From NCBI RefSeq assembly GCF_010669285.1, contig NZ_CP048711.1:2604001-2668000 (forward strand): DNA of 64,000 nucleotides, given 5' to 3'. Below are positions 10,332 to 19,434 of the stretch, in pieces. The stretch is from Kineobactrum salinum (GTDB taxonomy: Bacteria > Pseudomonadota > Gammaproteobacteria > Pseudomonadales > Halieaceae). Made by a program: the position numbers and the translations under genes. Under the pieces are notes generated by a model. That model saw nothing but the letters and a program-made list of their open reading frames with translations, ran no database searches and was not told where the DNA came from. Every line of letters starts with the position of its first letter. Position 1 is the first letter of the stretch.

Positions 10332-10435
10332 CTACTGCCGGAGAGTACTTTCGAGACCGTATGCAGCAGGGATGCTGCATCCGAGCCCCCACGGACGGGT
10401 TAACGGCGGGTCTCGAAAGTACTCTCCGGCAGTAG
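10332..10435. repeat. Nested palindromic element, possible bidirectional terminator
   Basis: Two perfect 27-base inverted arms (10332-10358 and 10409-10435) enclose a 50-base centre. The centre holds a second hairpin with perfect 8-base arms (10361-10368 and 10373-10380) and a stretch ending GGACGGGTTAACGGCG. The element sits between convergent genes and would fold on either strand. Its size and nesting go beyond an ordinary terminator and suggest a small mobile or REP-type repeat. Confidence 0.75.
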
Positions 10436-10492
10436 TGACCGGATTATAGACACCCAATCGCCAAAGTAAGTGCCATTCATCTTGAAGGAATA

Positions 10493-11209
10493 CTAGCTGG
10501 CGGCGCTGTGATAGACGTTCTGCACGTCATCCAGGTAGTTGAGCAGATCCAGCAGCTTCTCCAGCGAGGCACTTTCCTCCTCGCCCAGAATCACGGTGTT
10601 CTGGGGCACGAACTGGACTTCGTCGACTTCGAATTCGACGTTGCCCAGTGAGTCCTGCAGCGCCTGCCTGGCCTTGAAGTGCTCCGTATGGGGTACGAAC
10701 ACGCTGACCATACCGTCCTCGCTCTCGATATCCGTTACCTCCACGTCGGCCAGCAGCAGTGCTTCCAGTGCAGCTTCTTCTTCGCTGCCGCTGAAAACGA
10801 GAATGGCGCTGTGATCGAACAGGTGGCTGACGCTGCCCGGAGTGCCCAGCTTGCATTTGCTCTTGGTGAAGCAGAGCCGGACGTCGCCGAAGGTGCGGTT
10901 GGGGTTATCCGTCAGACAGTCGACGATCACCGCGCAGCCGCCGGGACCGAAGCCCTCGTAGCGGGCCACCGCGAAATCCTCGCCACCGCCACCGCGTGCC
11001 TTGTCCAGCGCCTTGTCGATGACGTGGCTGGGTACCTGGTCCTTCTTGGCGCGTTCGATCAGGCTGCGCAGCGCGAGATTGCCCACCGGATCGCCGCCAC
11101 CGGACTTGGCGGTGACGTAGATTTCCCGGGCATACCTGCTGTACACGCGGGCCTTGGCGTCGGAGGTCTTGGCGATGGAGTCTTTGCGGTTCTGATAGGC
11201 GCGACCCAT
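10493..11209 (-). CDS. YebC/PmpR family protein (YeeN-like)
   Basis: 238-residue member of the YebC family of DNA-binding regulators and translation-associated factors. It begins MGRAYQNRKDSIAKTSDAKA rather than the MAGHSKW of classical YebC, placing it nearer to YeeN. Family blocks include YVTAKSGGGDP, VPSHVIDKALDKARGGGGEDF, YEGFGPGGCAVIVDCLTDN and a C-terminal LNYLDDVQNVYHS. ATG 11209 is set by the family N-terminus; the frame is open for over 100 codons upstream, but that part is not protein-like. It is convergent with the lipoprotein gene across the palindrome. Confidence 0.9.
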   Translation of the reverse strand: MGRAYQNRKDSIAKTSDAKARVYSRYAREIYVTAKSGGGDPVGNLALRSLIERAKKDQVPSHVIDKALDKARGGGGEDFAVARYEGFGPGGCAVIVDCLTDNPNRTFGDVRLCFTKSKCKLGTPGSVSHLFDHSAILVFSGSEEEAALEALLLADVEVTDIESEDGMVSVFVPHTEHFKARQALQDSLGNVEFEVDEVQFVPQNTVILGEEESASLEKLLDLLNYLDDVQNVYHSAAS

Positions 11210-11333
11210 AGGGAGTGTCCAGTAGCCGGTAAATCCGCGCATTATAATGGCCGCGGGCCGGCTTGCCGACACATTTAGTGCCGCAACTTCAGCGCCCGCG
11301 CAGGCGCTGACGCCGGGTCCCGCTCGCGCCGTG

Positions 11334-12179
11334 CTACAGGTCGAGGTCGCTGGCGTCGTGCCGCTCGGGGACCTGCTCCTCTTCCGGACCCCAGATCCGG
11401 TTGACCCGCCGCCCCCGCTGTACTGCCGGGCGGGCCTGAATGTCGCGGGCCCAGCGGTTGAGGTGGGTATAGGATTCCACGTCCAGGAACTCTGCGGCCT
11501 CGTAGATATTGTCCAGCACCAGGCCACCGTACCAGGGATAGGTGGCCATGTCGGCAATGGTGTATTCGTCGCCGCCCAGATAGCGGCGGGACGCCAGGTT
11601 GCGGTCCAGCAGGTCCAGTTGGCGCTTCACTTCCAGCGCAAAGCGGTTGATCGGGTATTCCAGCTTTACCGGGGCATAGGCGTAGAAGTGGCCGAAGCCG
11701 CCACCGAGGAAGGGGGTGGCGCCCATCTGCCAGAACAGCCAGGACAGGCACTCTGCGCGTTGGCCCCGCTCGGTGGGCAGGAAGGCGCCGAACTTCTCCG
11801 CCAGGTAGACCAGGATCGCGCCGGACTCGAATACCCGCACCGGCGTCGCAGCACTGCGATCGAGCAGCGCGGGAATCTTGGAATTGGGGTTGATGGCCAC
11901 AAAGCCCGAACCGAACTGGTCGCCCTCCATGATCTGGATCAGGTGCGCATCGTACTCCGCGCCGGACTCGCCCAGCGCCAGCAGCTCCTCAAGCATTATC
12001 GTGACTTTGACGCCATTGGGGGTGGCCAGGGAATACAGCTGCAACGGGTGCTTGCCCACGGGCAGCTCGCGCTCGTGGGTCGGCCCGGCGACAGGCCGGT
12101 TGATGCTGGCAAAGCGGCCACCATTGTCCTTTTCCCAACTCCAGACCCTTGGTGGGGTGTACTCGGTATTTTCGGTCAT
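11334..12179 (-). CDS. yghU: Glutathione S-transferase family disulfide-bond oxidoreductase YghU
   Basis: 281-residue cytosolic protein closely matching YghU, a nu-class glutathione transferase with GSH-dependent disulfide reductase activity. The N-terminal thioredoxin-like domain contains LYSLATPNGVKVTIMLEE and INPNSKIPALLD; the helical domain contains GGDEYTIADMATYPWYGG. ATG 12179 follows GGGAGGA at good spacing; the frame extends upstream but without family similarity. It is divergent from the catabolic block. Confidence 0.92.
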   Translation of the reverse strand: MTENTEYTPPRVWSWEKDNGGRFASINRPVAGPTHERELPVGKHPLQLYSLATPNGVKVTIMLEELLALGESGAEYDAHLIQIMEGDQFGSGFVAINPNSKIPALLDRSAATPVRVFESGAILVYLAEKFGAFLPTERGQRAECLSWLFWQMGATPFLGGGFGHFYAYAPVKLEYPINRFALEVKRQLDLLDRNLASRRYLGGDEYTIADMATYPWYGGLVLDNIYEAAEFLDVESYTHLNRWARDIQARPAVQRGRRVNRIWGPEEEQVPERHDASDLDL

Positions 12180-12503
12180 GAGGCAATGTCCTCCCTGTAT
12201 GGCTCCTGCGATCCAGCCCGATTGTCCGGCTGTCGCGGAATTTTCCAGCGTCCGTACCAGCTTGGCGAGTTCCGTTGGCTGGGAATCGTTGACCGGTGTT
12301 TTCACCATGATAACGGCGGGGACCGGGAAGCAAAAGGCCTGTCGCCGCTCCGGCTCCCGGGACCAGCCAAAGGCCGGACAACTCATGTGCTACAGAAACC
12401 GGACAAATCTCTACTAACCACGTTCCACAGCGACAGGTGCGCGCGCGGTTGAAGCCTTGTACCATCCGGCTGTCGAATCCCGGGTACAGTGATAGAAGGC
12501 CAT
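12180..12503. other. Divergent intergenic region, no gene seen
   Basis: 324 bases separate yghU from the plus-strand amidohydrolase and must hold both promoters. Open frames here lack start signals and protein-like composition. I could not assign clear -35/-10 boxes or an operator. It is also the approximate left border of the catabolic block. Confidence 0.5.
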
Positions 12504-13736
12504 ATGAGTTCAATCAAGATTCTGCAGAATGCCGTTATCTTTGACGGCATCAACGAAGACCTGGTCGAAGGCGGCAGCGTCGTTGTGGAGGACGATAGAA
12601 TTCGCGAAGTCGCGGATCACGCGGTGACAATTGACGGTGCGGAAGTGCTGGACCTGGATGGACGATTCTTGATGCCAGGCCTGCTGGACCTGCACTTTCA
12701 CGGCTATTCCCCCAGTTTCAACATGAGCCGGCTCGACCGAATGCCCAGGGCGCTGCTGGTCAGCAATGCCGTGCGCATACTTGAGGGAGCCCTGCAGCGA
12801 GGTTTCACCACTGTCCGTGACCCAGGCGGCGGTGATATAGGATTGGCGCTGGCCGTCGAGCAGGGCTTGATCAACGGTCCCCGGTTTCTTTTCGGCGGCA
12901 GAGCGCTGTCCCAAACCGGCGGACACGGCGACATGCGACGGCACGATGAGGTGGAACTGTGTGGCTGTGCCTACTCGGGTGTCATTTGCCAGGTGGTGGA
13001 CGGCGTGGACCAGATTCGCAAAGTTTGCCGGGAAGAGCTTCACAAAGGCGCCCATCATATCAAGGTCTTTGTGTCGGGGGGTGTTACCTCACCCTCCGAC
13101 CCCGTCTGGATGCCGCAGTATACGGACGAGGAGCTTCGGGCCGCGGTCGAAGAAGCAGGTTCGCGCCGCAAATACGTGGTCGTGCATTGTCATACCGACG
13201 ATGGCGCCCGGCGCAGTGCCGCCGCCGGTGTGCGCTCCATTGACCACGGTACCGAGATAGGGGCGGAAACCGCTGAACTGATAGCCCGCAGGGGCGATTG
13301 CTACGTGGTGCCTACCCTGGCGGTGATGAGAGTAGTGCTTGATCTGGGCCCTCAGTTGGGCATGCACCCCGAAAGCCTGGAAAAAATGAAACCGCTCTGG
13401 TCAAAATGCCTCCAGAGTATCGAAAACTGCCAGCGTGCCGGGGTGAAACTGGGCCTGGGGACCGACATCTTCGGCACCGAAAACCACTACTTCCAAAGCC
13501 GGGAATTTGAATTGCGGGGAGAGGTCAGCAAACCGCTGGATGTCTTGAGATCAGCGACGTCAATCAATGCCGAGATAGCGCAACTGGCCGGGGAAGTGGG
13601 AGAAATCTCCGCCGGCGCAATTGCCGATATGATCGTGCTCGATTCCAATCCCCTGGACGATCTGTCCGTTTTCCAGCACGCAGGGAAAATGCCGGTAATC
13701 ATGCGTGGGGGGCGATGGGTGCGCAGGTCGATATAA
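12504..13736 (+). CDS. Cytosolic metal-dependent amidohydrolase (imidazolonepropionase/dipeptidase-like)
   Basis: 410-residue amidohydrolase without a signal peptide. ATG 12504 is preferred over the GTG at 12489 because GAAGG lies just before it. The N-terminal beta-sandwich is followed by the metal site: HFH at 64-66, HHIKVFVSGGVTSPSD with the candidate bridging Lys, VVHCHTDDG, SIDHGTE and LGTDIFGTENH. Relatives hydrolyse imides, lactams or acylated amino acids; the substrate is unknown. It is the first gene of the accessory catabolic block and could act on an amide or conjugate of its substrate. Confidence 0.85.
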   Translation: MSSIKILQNAVIFDGINEDLVEGGSVVVEDDRIREVADHAVTIDGAEVLDLDGRFLMPGLLDLHFHGYSPSFNMSRLDRMPRALLVSNAVRILEGALQRGFTTVRDPGGGDIGLALAVEQGLINGPRFLFGGRALSQTGGHGDMRRHDEVELCGCAYSGVICQVVDGVDQIRKVCREELHKGAHHIKVFVSGGVTSPSDPVWMPQYTDEELRAAVEEAGSRRKYVVVHCHTDDGARRSAAAGVRSIDHGTEIGAETAELIARRGDCYVVPTLAVMRVVLDLGPQLGMHPESLEKMKPLWSKCLQSIENCQRAGVKLGLGTDIFGTENHYFQSREFELRGEVSKPLDVLRSATSINAEIAQLAGEVGEISAGAIADMIVLDSNPLDDLSVFQHAGKMPVIMRGGRWVRRSI

Positions 13737-13937
13737 GCTGACAGGCGGCAGGCGGCAGGGCGTTCTACCCCATCTTCTGCGAGGCTCGAGTCAACGGCGT
13801 GCAGTGAGGGGTATACCACTGCAGGCATGCTTCCATATCACCTTAATACTTTGAAAAATATAAAAATATTGACCTGGCTCGAATTTCGCCTGACCGCAAA
13901 GCCCAAATCTACAGGAGTTCCTGGGGGCCCTGCAAGC

Positions 13938-14104
13938 ATAGTGACTGACTTGCCAGGCGTCGGTTCTGGCCTTCAGGATCACCCAGTGGTTTCGAGCCTT
14001 GCATTCCTAATCAAGAATGTAGTATTTACATATAGGTTCTTGTGGTTGTATCATCCGGCTCAACTGCTTCGAGCGGGCCGGTACAGTAGAAAAAGAATAG
14101 AGAA
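13938..14104 (+). pseudogene. GMC oxidoreductase remnant (chimeric duplicate)
   Basis: Two segments related to the GMC locus downstream lie side by side. 13938-13991 matches 18391-18444 inside the intact GMC gene (about 50 of 54 bases, encoding IVTDLPGVGSGLQDHP). 14001-14103 matches 19162-19264 just after that gene (about 93 of 103 bases). Both stay in one frame here, so this is probably the surviving piece of a second GMC gene. The 200 bases before it (13737-13937) hold nothing I can recognise. Confidence 0.7.
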
Positions 14105-14134
14105 TCTCTACGCCCCCGCCATACATGGTCCCCA

Positions 14135-15651
14135 GTGAGAGTGGAGCGTCAATTGAAACTTAGTCTGCAGTCGGTTTTGGAACAGTCGAAACTATCTCCG
14201 GGAAGACTCTATATTCAGGGTGAGTGGGTTCGGGGAGCGGGTGATCGATTTCAGCAACTGCATCCGGCAAATAATGTGGTCATGAATGAGTTCGTTGAGG
14301 CCGGGGAGCGCGATGTGAATGCCGCAGTCAGTGCTGCCCGCGAGGCGTTTGATAAAGGCCCTGGCCTCGAATGCCGGCGCATGACCGCAAGAGAATACTG
14401 CAACCACTAATCGAACGCGTATACCAGGCGGAAGAGGAACTGGCCTTACTCCAAACCCTGGATAATGGTACGCCATACAGGTTCAGCCGTCATTCGAGGC
14501 TATCCGGGAAGGCGGCAGCGGACATTCTGGATCATTATGCGGGTTGGTGCGACAAAATCACTGGCGAGACTTACCCCCAGTTCACCGCAGAAGCGAACCT
14601 GCAGTATCTGTCTTTTCGAGAGCCGATAGGAGTGGCTGCGGCAATTATCGCATTCAACGCGCCTCTGGCAATGTTTGCGACGAAAGTGGGAGCCGCTCTG
14701 GCGAGTGGATGCACGATTGTAGTTAAACCCTCTGAATATACAAATATCGCGGTAAGCCGGATGGCTGAAATATTCGCGGACAGTGACCTTCCCCCGGGGG
14801 TCTTCAACTTCATTACTGGTGGTTCCAGGGCGGGCGCTGCGCTTTCGTCGCACCCCGATGTGGATAAAGTTTCGTTCACCGGAAGTGCGTCTGTCGGGGA
14901 ACAGATTCTTGCAAGCAGCGGCCAGAATATGAAGCGGGTATCACTTGAGCTTGGCGGTAAGAGTGCAGGAATAGTTTTCGACGACGCTCGCAGTATTGAG
15001 GTTGCGGCAAAATCGTTGATGGGGCTTTGTTCGACCTTCTTGTCGGGGCAGATCTGCTCCACCCCAAGTCGCGCTATCGTTCACCGGTCAAAGATTGATG
15101 AGTTTGTCAATTTTTGTTCTGAACAGGTGAAAACCGTCAAGTTTGGTGATCCGTTCGATGCAAGTACTAACACAGCACCAATTATTTCAGAAAAACAGGT
15201 TAATCGAATTCTCAACTATATTGACAGTGGCCGAAGTGAAGGGGCTACTTTGTGCTTTGGCGGTGATAGGCCGGGTGGTGAACTGGAGAATGGGAACTGG
15301 ATAAACCCTGCACTATTCGTTGACGTTAAAAACGACATGAGGATTGCGAGAGAGGAAATATTTGGTCCCGTACTCTGCGTTATTCCCTTTGATACGGAAG
15401 AAGAGGCTGTCGCTATTGCAAATGACAGCGAGTATGGCTTGGCTGGATGCATATATACAGCCGATGTAAGCAAAGCTTTTCGTGTTGCCAGAGCAGTACG
15501 TAGTGGCTCAGTTGGTATAAACGGATATGCAAGCAGCCCGCACTCGCCGATGGGTGGTATCCGGCGATCTGGAATAGGGCGAGAGGGCGGGTGGGCTGCT
15601 ATCGATGCATTTACTGAGATAAAAACAGTCGTGCTCAATATGGACGGTTGA
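14135..15651 (+). CDS. Aldehyde dehydrogenase family protein (frameshift at 14359)
   Basis: NAD(P)-dependent aldehyde dehydrogenase of about 505 residues, oxidising an aldehyde to its acid. The N-terminal part (LYIQGEWVRGAGDRF) runs from the GTG at 14135; another GTG at 14141 is possible. One C is missing from the CCC at 14359-14361. Restoring it gives the family sequence GPWPRMPAHDRKRIL and joins to the frame ending at 15651. Motifs: SFTGSASVGEQI, the catalytic Glu in LELGGKS, the nucleophile Cys in SGQICSTPSR, and EEIFGPVLCV. It probably oxidises the aldehyde formed by the GMC oxidoreductase. Confidence 0.85.
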
Positions 15652-15720
15652 CGGCGAACGTGTCCTGTAAGTCATGTTCAGAATGTTCGATGCCGTTTGA
15701 GGTCTGGTGCATTAATAAAA

Positions 15721-16229
15721 ATGGAGAAGTTATTGGAATCAAGAAGTAGTCAGCGACCGAATGACCCTGTGCTACTAGGGCAAGGGCTATGGTGGCAGGA
15801 CATGTCAGTCGGTGCCAAGTTCAGAACATATACACGCACTGTTACCGAAACTGACCTGGTTCAGTTTGTGGCGTTGACGGGAATGACTGATAGCACATTC
15901 CAGGACGCCGAGGCATCGAGCCCAATGGGGGGCGCCCGGTACCTGGAGCATTGACCTACGCTCTAATAGAAGGATTCATCGTTCAATCGCTAATTCGAGG
16001 CACAGGTATAGCGATGTTATCGTGTGAACAGGAAGCCATTGCTCCAGTACGGGTGAACGATACGATCCATGCTGTTGTTGAAATAGCGGCAGTCAAGCCA
16101 ACATCAAGTACTAAAAGAGCTATTGTCGATTCTGTTATATCCGTCTTCAATCAGTCAGACACTTTAGTGTTTCGTTACACCTCAAAGCGCATGATTGCCG
16201 GGGCTCCATCTTCGGAGGGGGAGGTGTGA
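15721..16229 (+). CDS. MaoC-like hotdog-fold protein (frameshift at 15927)
   Basis: Hotdog-fold protein of about 169 residues, similar to MaoC acyl-CoA hydratases. One G is missing from the G6 run at 15927-15932; restoring it gives MGGRPVPGALTYALIEG, a typical family block. ATG 15721 is the best start. Where active hydratases have Asp and His in GDxNPxH, this protein reads GMTDSTF, so the usual catalytic pair is absent. It may act as a partner subunit or on a different reaction. Its stop overlaps the GTG of the CoA transferase gene by three bases, indicating coupling. Confidence 0.75.
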
Positions 16230-17440
16230 TTGCGCCGCTCTCGGGAATTCGTGTTATCGATCTGACGACAGTTGCGATGGGGCCGTTGGCAAGTCAATGG
16301 CTCGGCGATCTGGGCGCTGATGTGATCAAGGTAGAGGCGCCGGAAGGTGATTCTACCCGGCGTACGGGGCCGGCAATTGAGCAGGGGATGGCGGCGCTTT
16401 TCATCAGCACCAATAGAAACAAGCGGAGTATTGCGCTAGACCTGAAAACCGATGCTGGTCGAGATGCACTTCTATCTTTGATCGACAGTGCTGACGTATT
16501 TATGCACAACATCCGTCCGCAGAAGCTGGCTGGACTCGGGCTTGGGCATGTTGAGCTATTGAAAAGAAACCCCAAGCTGGTTTACGCAGGATTACACGGA
16601 TTTGGAGAATCCGGCCCTTACGGTGGGAAGCCTGCGTATGATGACATTATCCAGGCTTTATCGGGATGCGCAGACCTCATGGGAAAACAAAACGGGGTTC
16701 CTGGATATTACCCCTCTATTATTGCTGATAAAACGACGGGACTGATTGCGGCAATTGCTATTCTTTCGGCGATCATCGGACGTCAATCAAGCGGGGAGGG
16801 AGTAGTTGTAGAAATCCCGATGTTTGAGTGCATGACTGCTTTCAATCTGGTTGAACACTTATATGGACATATATTCAATCCACCGGTAGCTCCCCTTGGC
16901 TATCCACGCGTACTTTCAAAGGATCGCCGTCCGCTTAGAACCAGGGATGGATACGTATGCATGATGCCCTACACTGACTCACACTGGCGTGCATTTTTTA
17001 AAGAAGTAGGAGCCAGCGAACTCATAGATGATCCTCGGTTCAGTTCAATTGGGGATCGTACACAGCACATAGATGAGTTGTATAAAATTCTATCCTCTTA
17101 CCTCCTGCAAAGAGACTCCTTCGACTGGCTCACTGTGTGTGAAAAGCTGGGAATTCCTGCTGCTCCAATTCGATCTCTCGACGATTTGCTAAAGGATCAG
17201 CACCTTGAAGAGGTTAACTTTTTCCAGAGCTATGACGACCAGAGTATAGGCGGTATTTGTACACCCGGTGTTCCGATACTGATCAACGGAGAACGTCCAA
17301 AGTCAAGAATACCGCCACGCCTTGGAGAGCATGGGCGAGAAATACTCCAGGAAATTGGCTATGACCAGGAAAAGCTAAATCGACTACTGAGATCCGGCAC
17401 TGCGCAGAGAGAGAAGATGGGCAGTAGTCCACTGGGGTAG
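16226..17440 (+). CDS. Family III CoA transferase (CaiB/BaiF)
   Basis: 404-residue CoA transferase moving CoA from one acyl-CoA to a free acid, using an aspartyl-CoA intermediate. Family features: an N-terminal PLSGIRVIDLTTVAMGP, GADVIKVEAPEGD, NRNKRSIALDLK, and PAYDDIIQALSG with the catalytic Asp at about 139. GTG 16226 is set by overlap with the MaoC-like gene. Such enzymes serve carnitine, bile acid or aromatic acid pathways. Here it probably activates or recycles an intermediate alongside the CoA ligase at 23934. Confidence 0.9.
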   Translation: MIAPLSGIRVIDLTTVAMGPLASQWLGDLGADVIKVEAPEGDSTRRTGPAIEQGMAALFISTNRNKRSIALDLKTDAGRDALLSLIDSADVFMHNIRPQKLAGLGLGHVELLKRNPKLVYAGLHGFGESGPYGGKPAYDDIIQALSGCADLMGKQNGVPGYYPSIIADKTTGLIAAIAILSAIIGRQSSGEGVVVEIPMFECMTAFNLVEHLYGHIFNPPVAPLGYPRVLSKDRRPLRTRDGYVCMMPYTDSHWRAFFKEVGASELIDDPRFSSIGDRTQHIDELYKILSSYLLQRDSFDWLTVCEKLGIPAAPIRSLDDLLKDQHLEEVNFFQSYDDQSIGGICTPGVPILINGERPKSRIPPRLGEHGREILQEIGYDQEKLNRLLRSGTAQREKMGSSPLG

Positions 17441-17554
17441 TGAGTTATGAGTGGGCAACGGATTGCCGGAGTTTATAGGACCCGAAACTCAGACAGATTG
17501 TTACAGCGAACGGGACGGGATATCAGGGTAAATGTGGCCTGAAGGAATGGTGAT

Positions 17555-19152
17555 TTGAAGACAAGTTTTGACTATATCGTGGTCGGCGGTGGATCGGGGG
17601 GGCAACGCTTGCTGCAAGGCTAAGCGAGGATTCCAGCTGCTCTGTATTGCTTCTTGAAGCAGGCCCTGAAGACAACAAAGTGCTGATTGATATGCCGCTG
17701 GGCTTTCGGCTGATTCGACAGCTTGCGTTGTTTGATTGGGGCTATAGTTCAGAAGCGGAACCGCATGCTCATTCAAGGTCTATTCACACGCCAAGAGGCA
17801 AGGTGATGGGCGGGTCTTCATCTGTCAATGGAATGATCTATTCGCGTGGTCATACCCGAGACTACGATGAATGGGAGAATATGGGGGCGAAAGGATGGTC
17901 GTTCGATGAGGTTCTTCCATATTTCAAGAAGTCGGAATGTAGTGACCGCGGTGCTTCGCATTGGCATGGGGATTCAGGTCCCATGCAGGTTTCGCGTATC
18001 CTGAACGATGATCCGTTTGTACAACCGAACAGGGAAGCTGCAAATGAGCTGGGCTATCCTGTCGTAGATGATTTTGAGTCAGGATCACATGAAGGATTTG
18101 GATTACCTGATTTGACGGTTGGGGGTGGTTATCGTTCAAATACATCTCGAGCATTTCTTCGGCCAGCTCAAGATCGAGCAAACCTGACAATAGTTACAGG
18201 GGCTCACGTAACCCGTTTGCTGTTTGAGCGCAAGCGCGTGACTGGTGTGGAGTATCGCCGTAGAGGTAAATTGGAAAAAGTATTCTGTGAAGATGAAACC
18301 ATTCTTTGCGGCGGTGCTTACGGAACTCCGCAATTGCTGATGCTATCTGGTGTAGGGCCGGCAGACCATTTGCGTGAGCATAACATTGGTATAGTGACTG
18401 ACTTGCCAGGTGTTGGTTCTGGCCTTCAGGATCACCCGCTGGTTCCGATGACTTTCCGTAGCCGTTATCCATTGCGAGTGCGGCGGGAAACGCGCATTGA
18501 TCAAATTGTAGCGTCGGCACTGCGGTGGTTTTTTACCGGCAAAGGTTTTTTAAGCACCCAACCTCTTTCTTCTGTAGCATACTACAAGTCCAGCCCTGCA
18601 CTGAACAGGCCTGACCTGGAGTATGTACTCATACCGACAAATCTGGCAGCTAGAGTATGGTGCCCTGGGCTTCGTAAGCCGAGCGAAGATCTTCTATCTG
18701 TGTACAACATCCTGCTAAGGCCGGAAAGCCGAGGCACTGTTCGTTTGAAGTCAAGCAACCCAGATGTTTCACCTGCCATAAAGTTCAATCTGCTTGAGGC
18801 GGATCACGATGTCGAACTACTGCGGCACGCCATAAATTGGACAAGAGAGCTGATGTCAACTCAGTCCATGGCTTCGCTAGTAGGTGATGAATCCATGCCG
18901 GGTGATGCTGTGAACAGCCAGGAAAAGTTGACTGAGTACATTCGTTCGTCCGTGGTTACTGCCCAGCATCCGGCGTGCACATGTCGAATGGGCGTCGATG
19001 CGCTGAGTGTTGTGGACCCAAAACTGAGAGTTCACGGGTTGGAAGGACTACGCGTCGCCGATGCATCAGTTATGCCGACATTGATCGGTGGGCATACGAA
19101 CGCAACGTCGGTGATGATTGGAGAGCGTGCCGCAGACTTGATCCGTAACTAG
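17555..19152 (+). CDS. GMC family FAD-dependent oxidoreductase (frameshift at 17596)
   Basis: FAD-dependent alcohol oxidase/dehydrogenase of about 532 residues, related to choline dehydrogenase. The start is TTG 17555 after AAGGA. FDYIVVGGGS opens the FAD fold; one G is then missing from the G7 run at 17596-17602, and restoring it gives GGATLAARLSED. Signatures: GGSSSVNGMIYSRGH, GVGSGLQDHP and the catalytic-site His in AQHPACTCRMG, then GGHTNATSV. It likely oxidises an alcohol group of the imported substrate to an aldehyde, upstream of one of the two aldehyde dehydrogenases. Confidence 0.85.
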
Positions 19153-19161
19153 CCCGACTGC

Positions 19162-19264
19162 GCATTCCTGATTAAGAATAAAGTATTTACATATAGGTCT
19201 ATGTGGTTGTATTATTCGACTCAACTGCTTCGAGCGGGCCGGTACAGTAGAAAAAGAATAGAGA
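19162..19264 (+). repeat. Partial duplicate of the segment at 14001-14103
   Basis: 103 bases just after the GMC stop match 14001-14103 at about 90 percent, without gaps. The matching frame encodes FLIK, RAGRYSRKRIE and ends at a stop. It looks like the tail of a lost GMC-type paralogue, so 19153-19434 is partly relic DNA. The rest must also hold the TonB receptor promoter, which I could not place. Confidence 0.65.
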
Positions 19265-19434
19265 CTTTATATACCACTTAGGAGCGACTACCGCCCGCTT
19301 CCTTGCTGCGTGTAACGCTCAATTCAGCCGTTGGTCACCGGTAGTGTTGCGAGTAGCTATAAGCGGAAAGATTCCAGGCCGGCCTGGTCGGCAATATGAT
19401 TGATATAAAACATCGAGATGTAGGAGCGATAACT

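Noticed and set aside
17596-17602. G-tract phase variation of the GMC oxidoreductase
   Set aside because: Similar one-base losses occur in nine other G or C runs, including very short ones and folK, so a common technical cause is more likely than switching.
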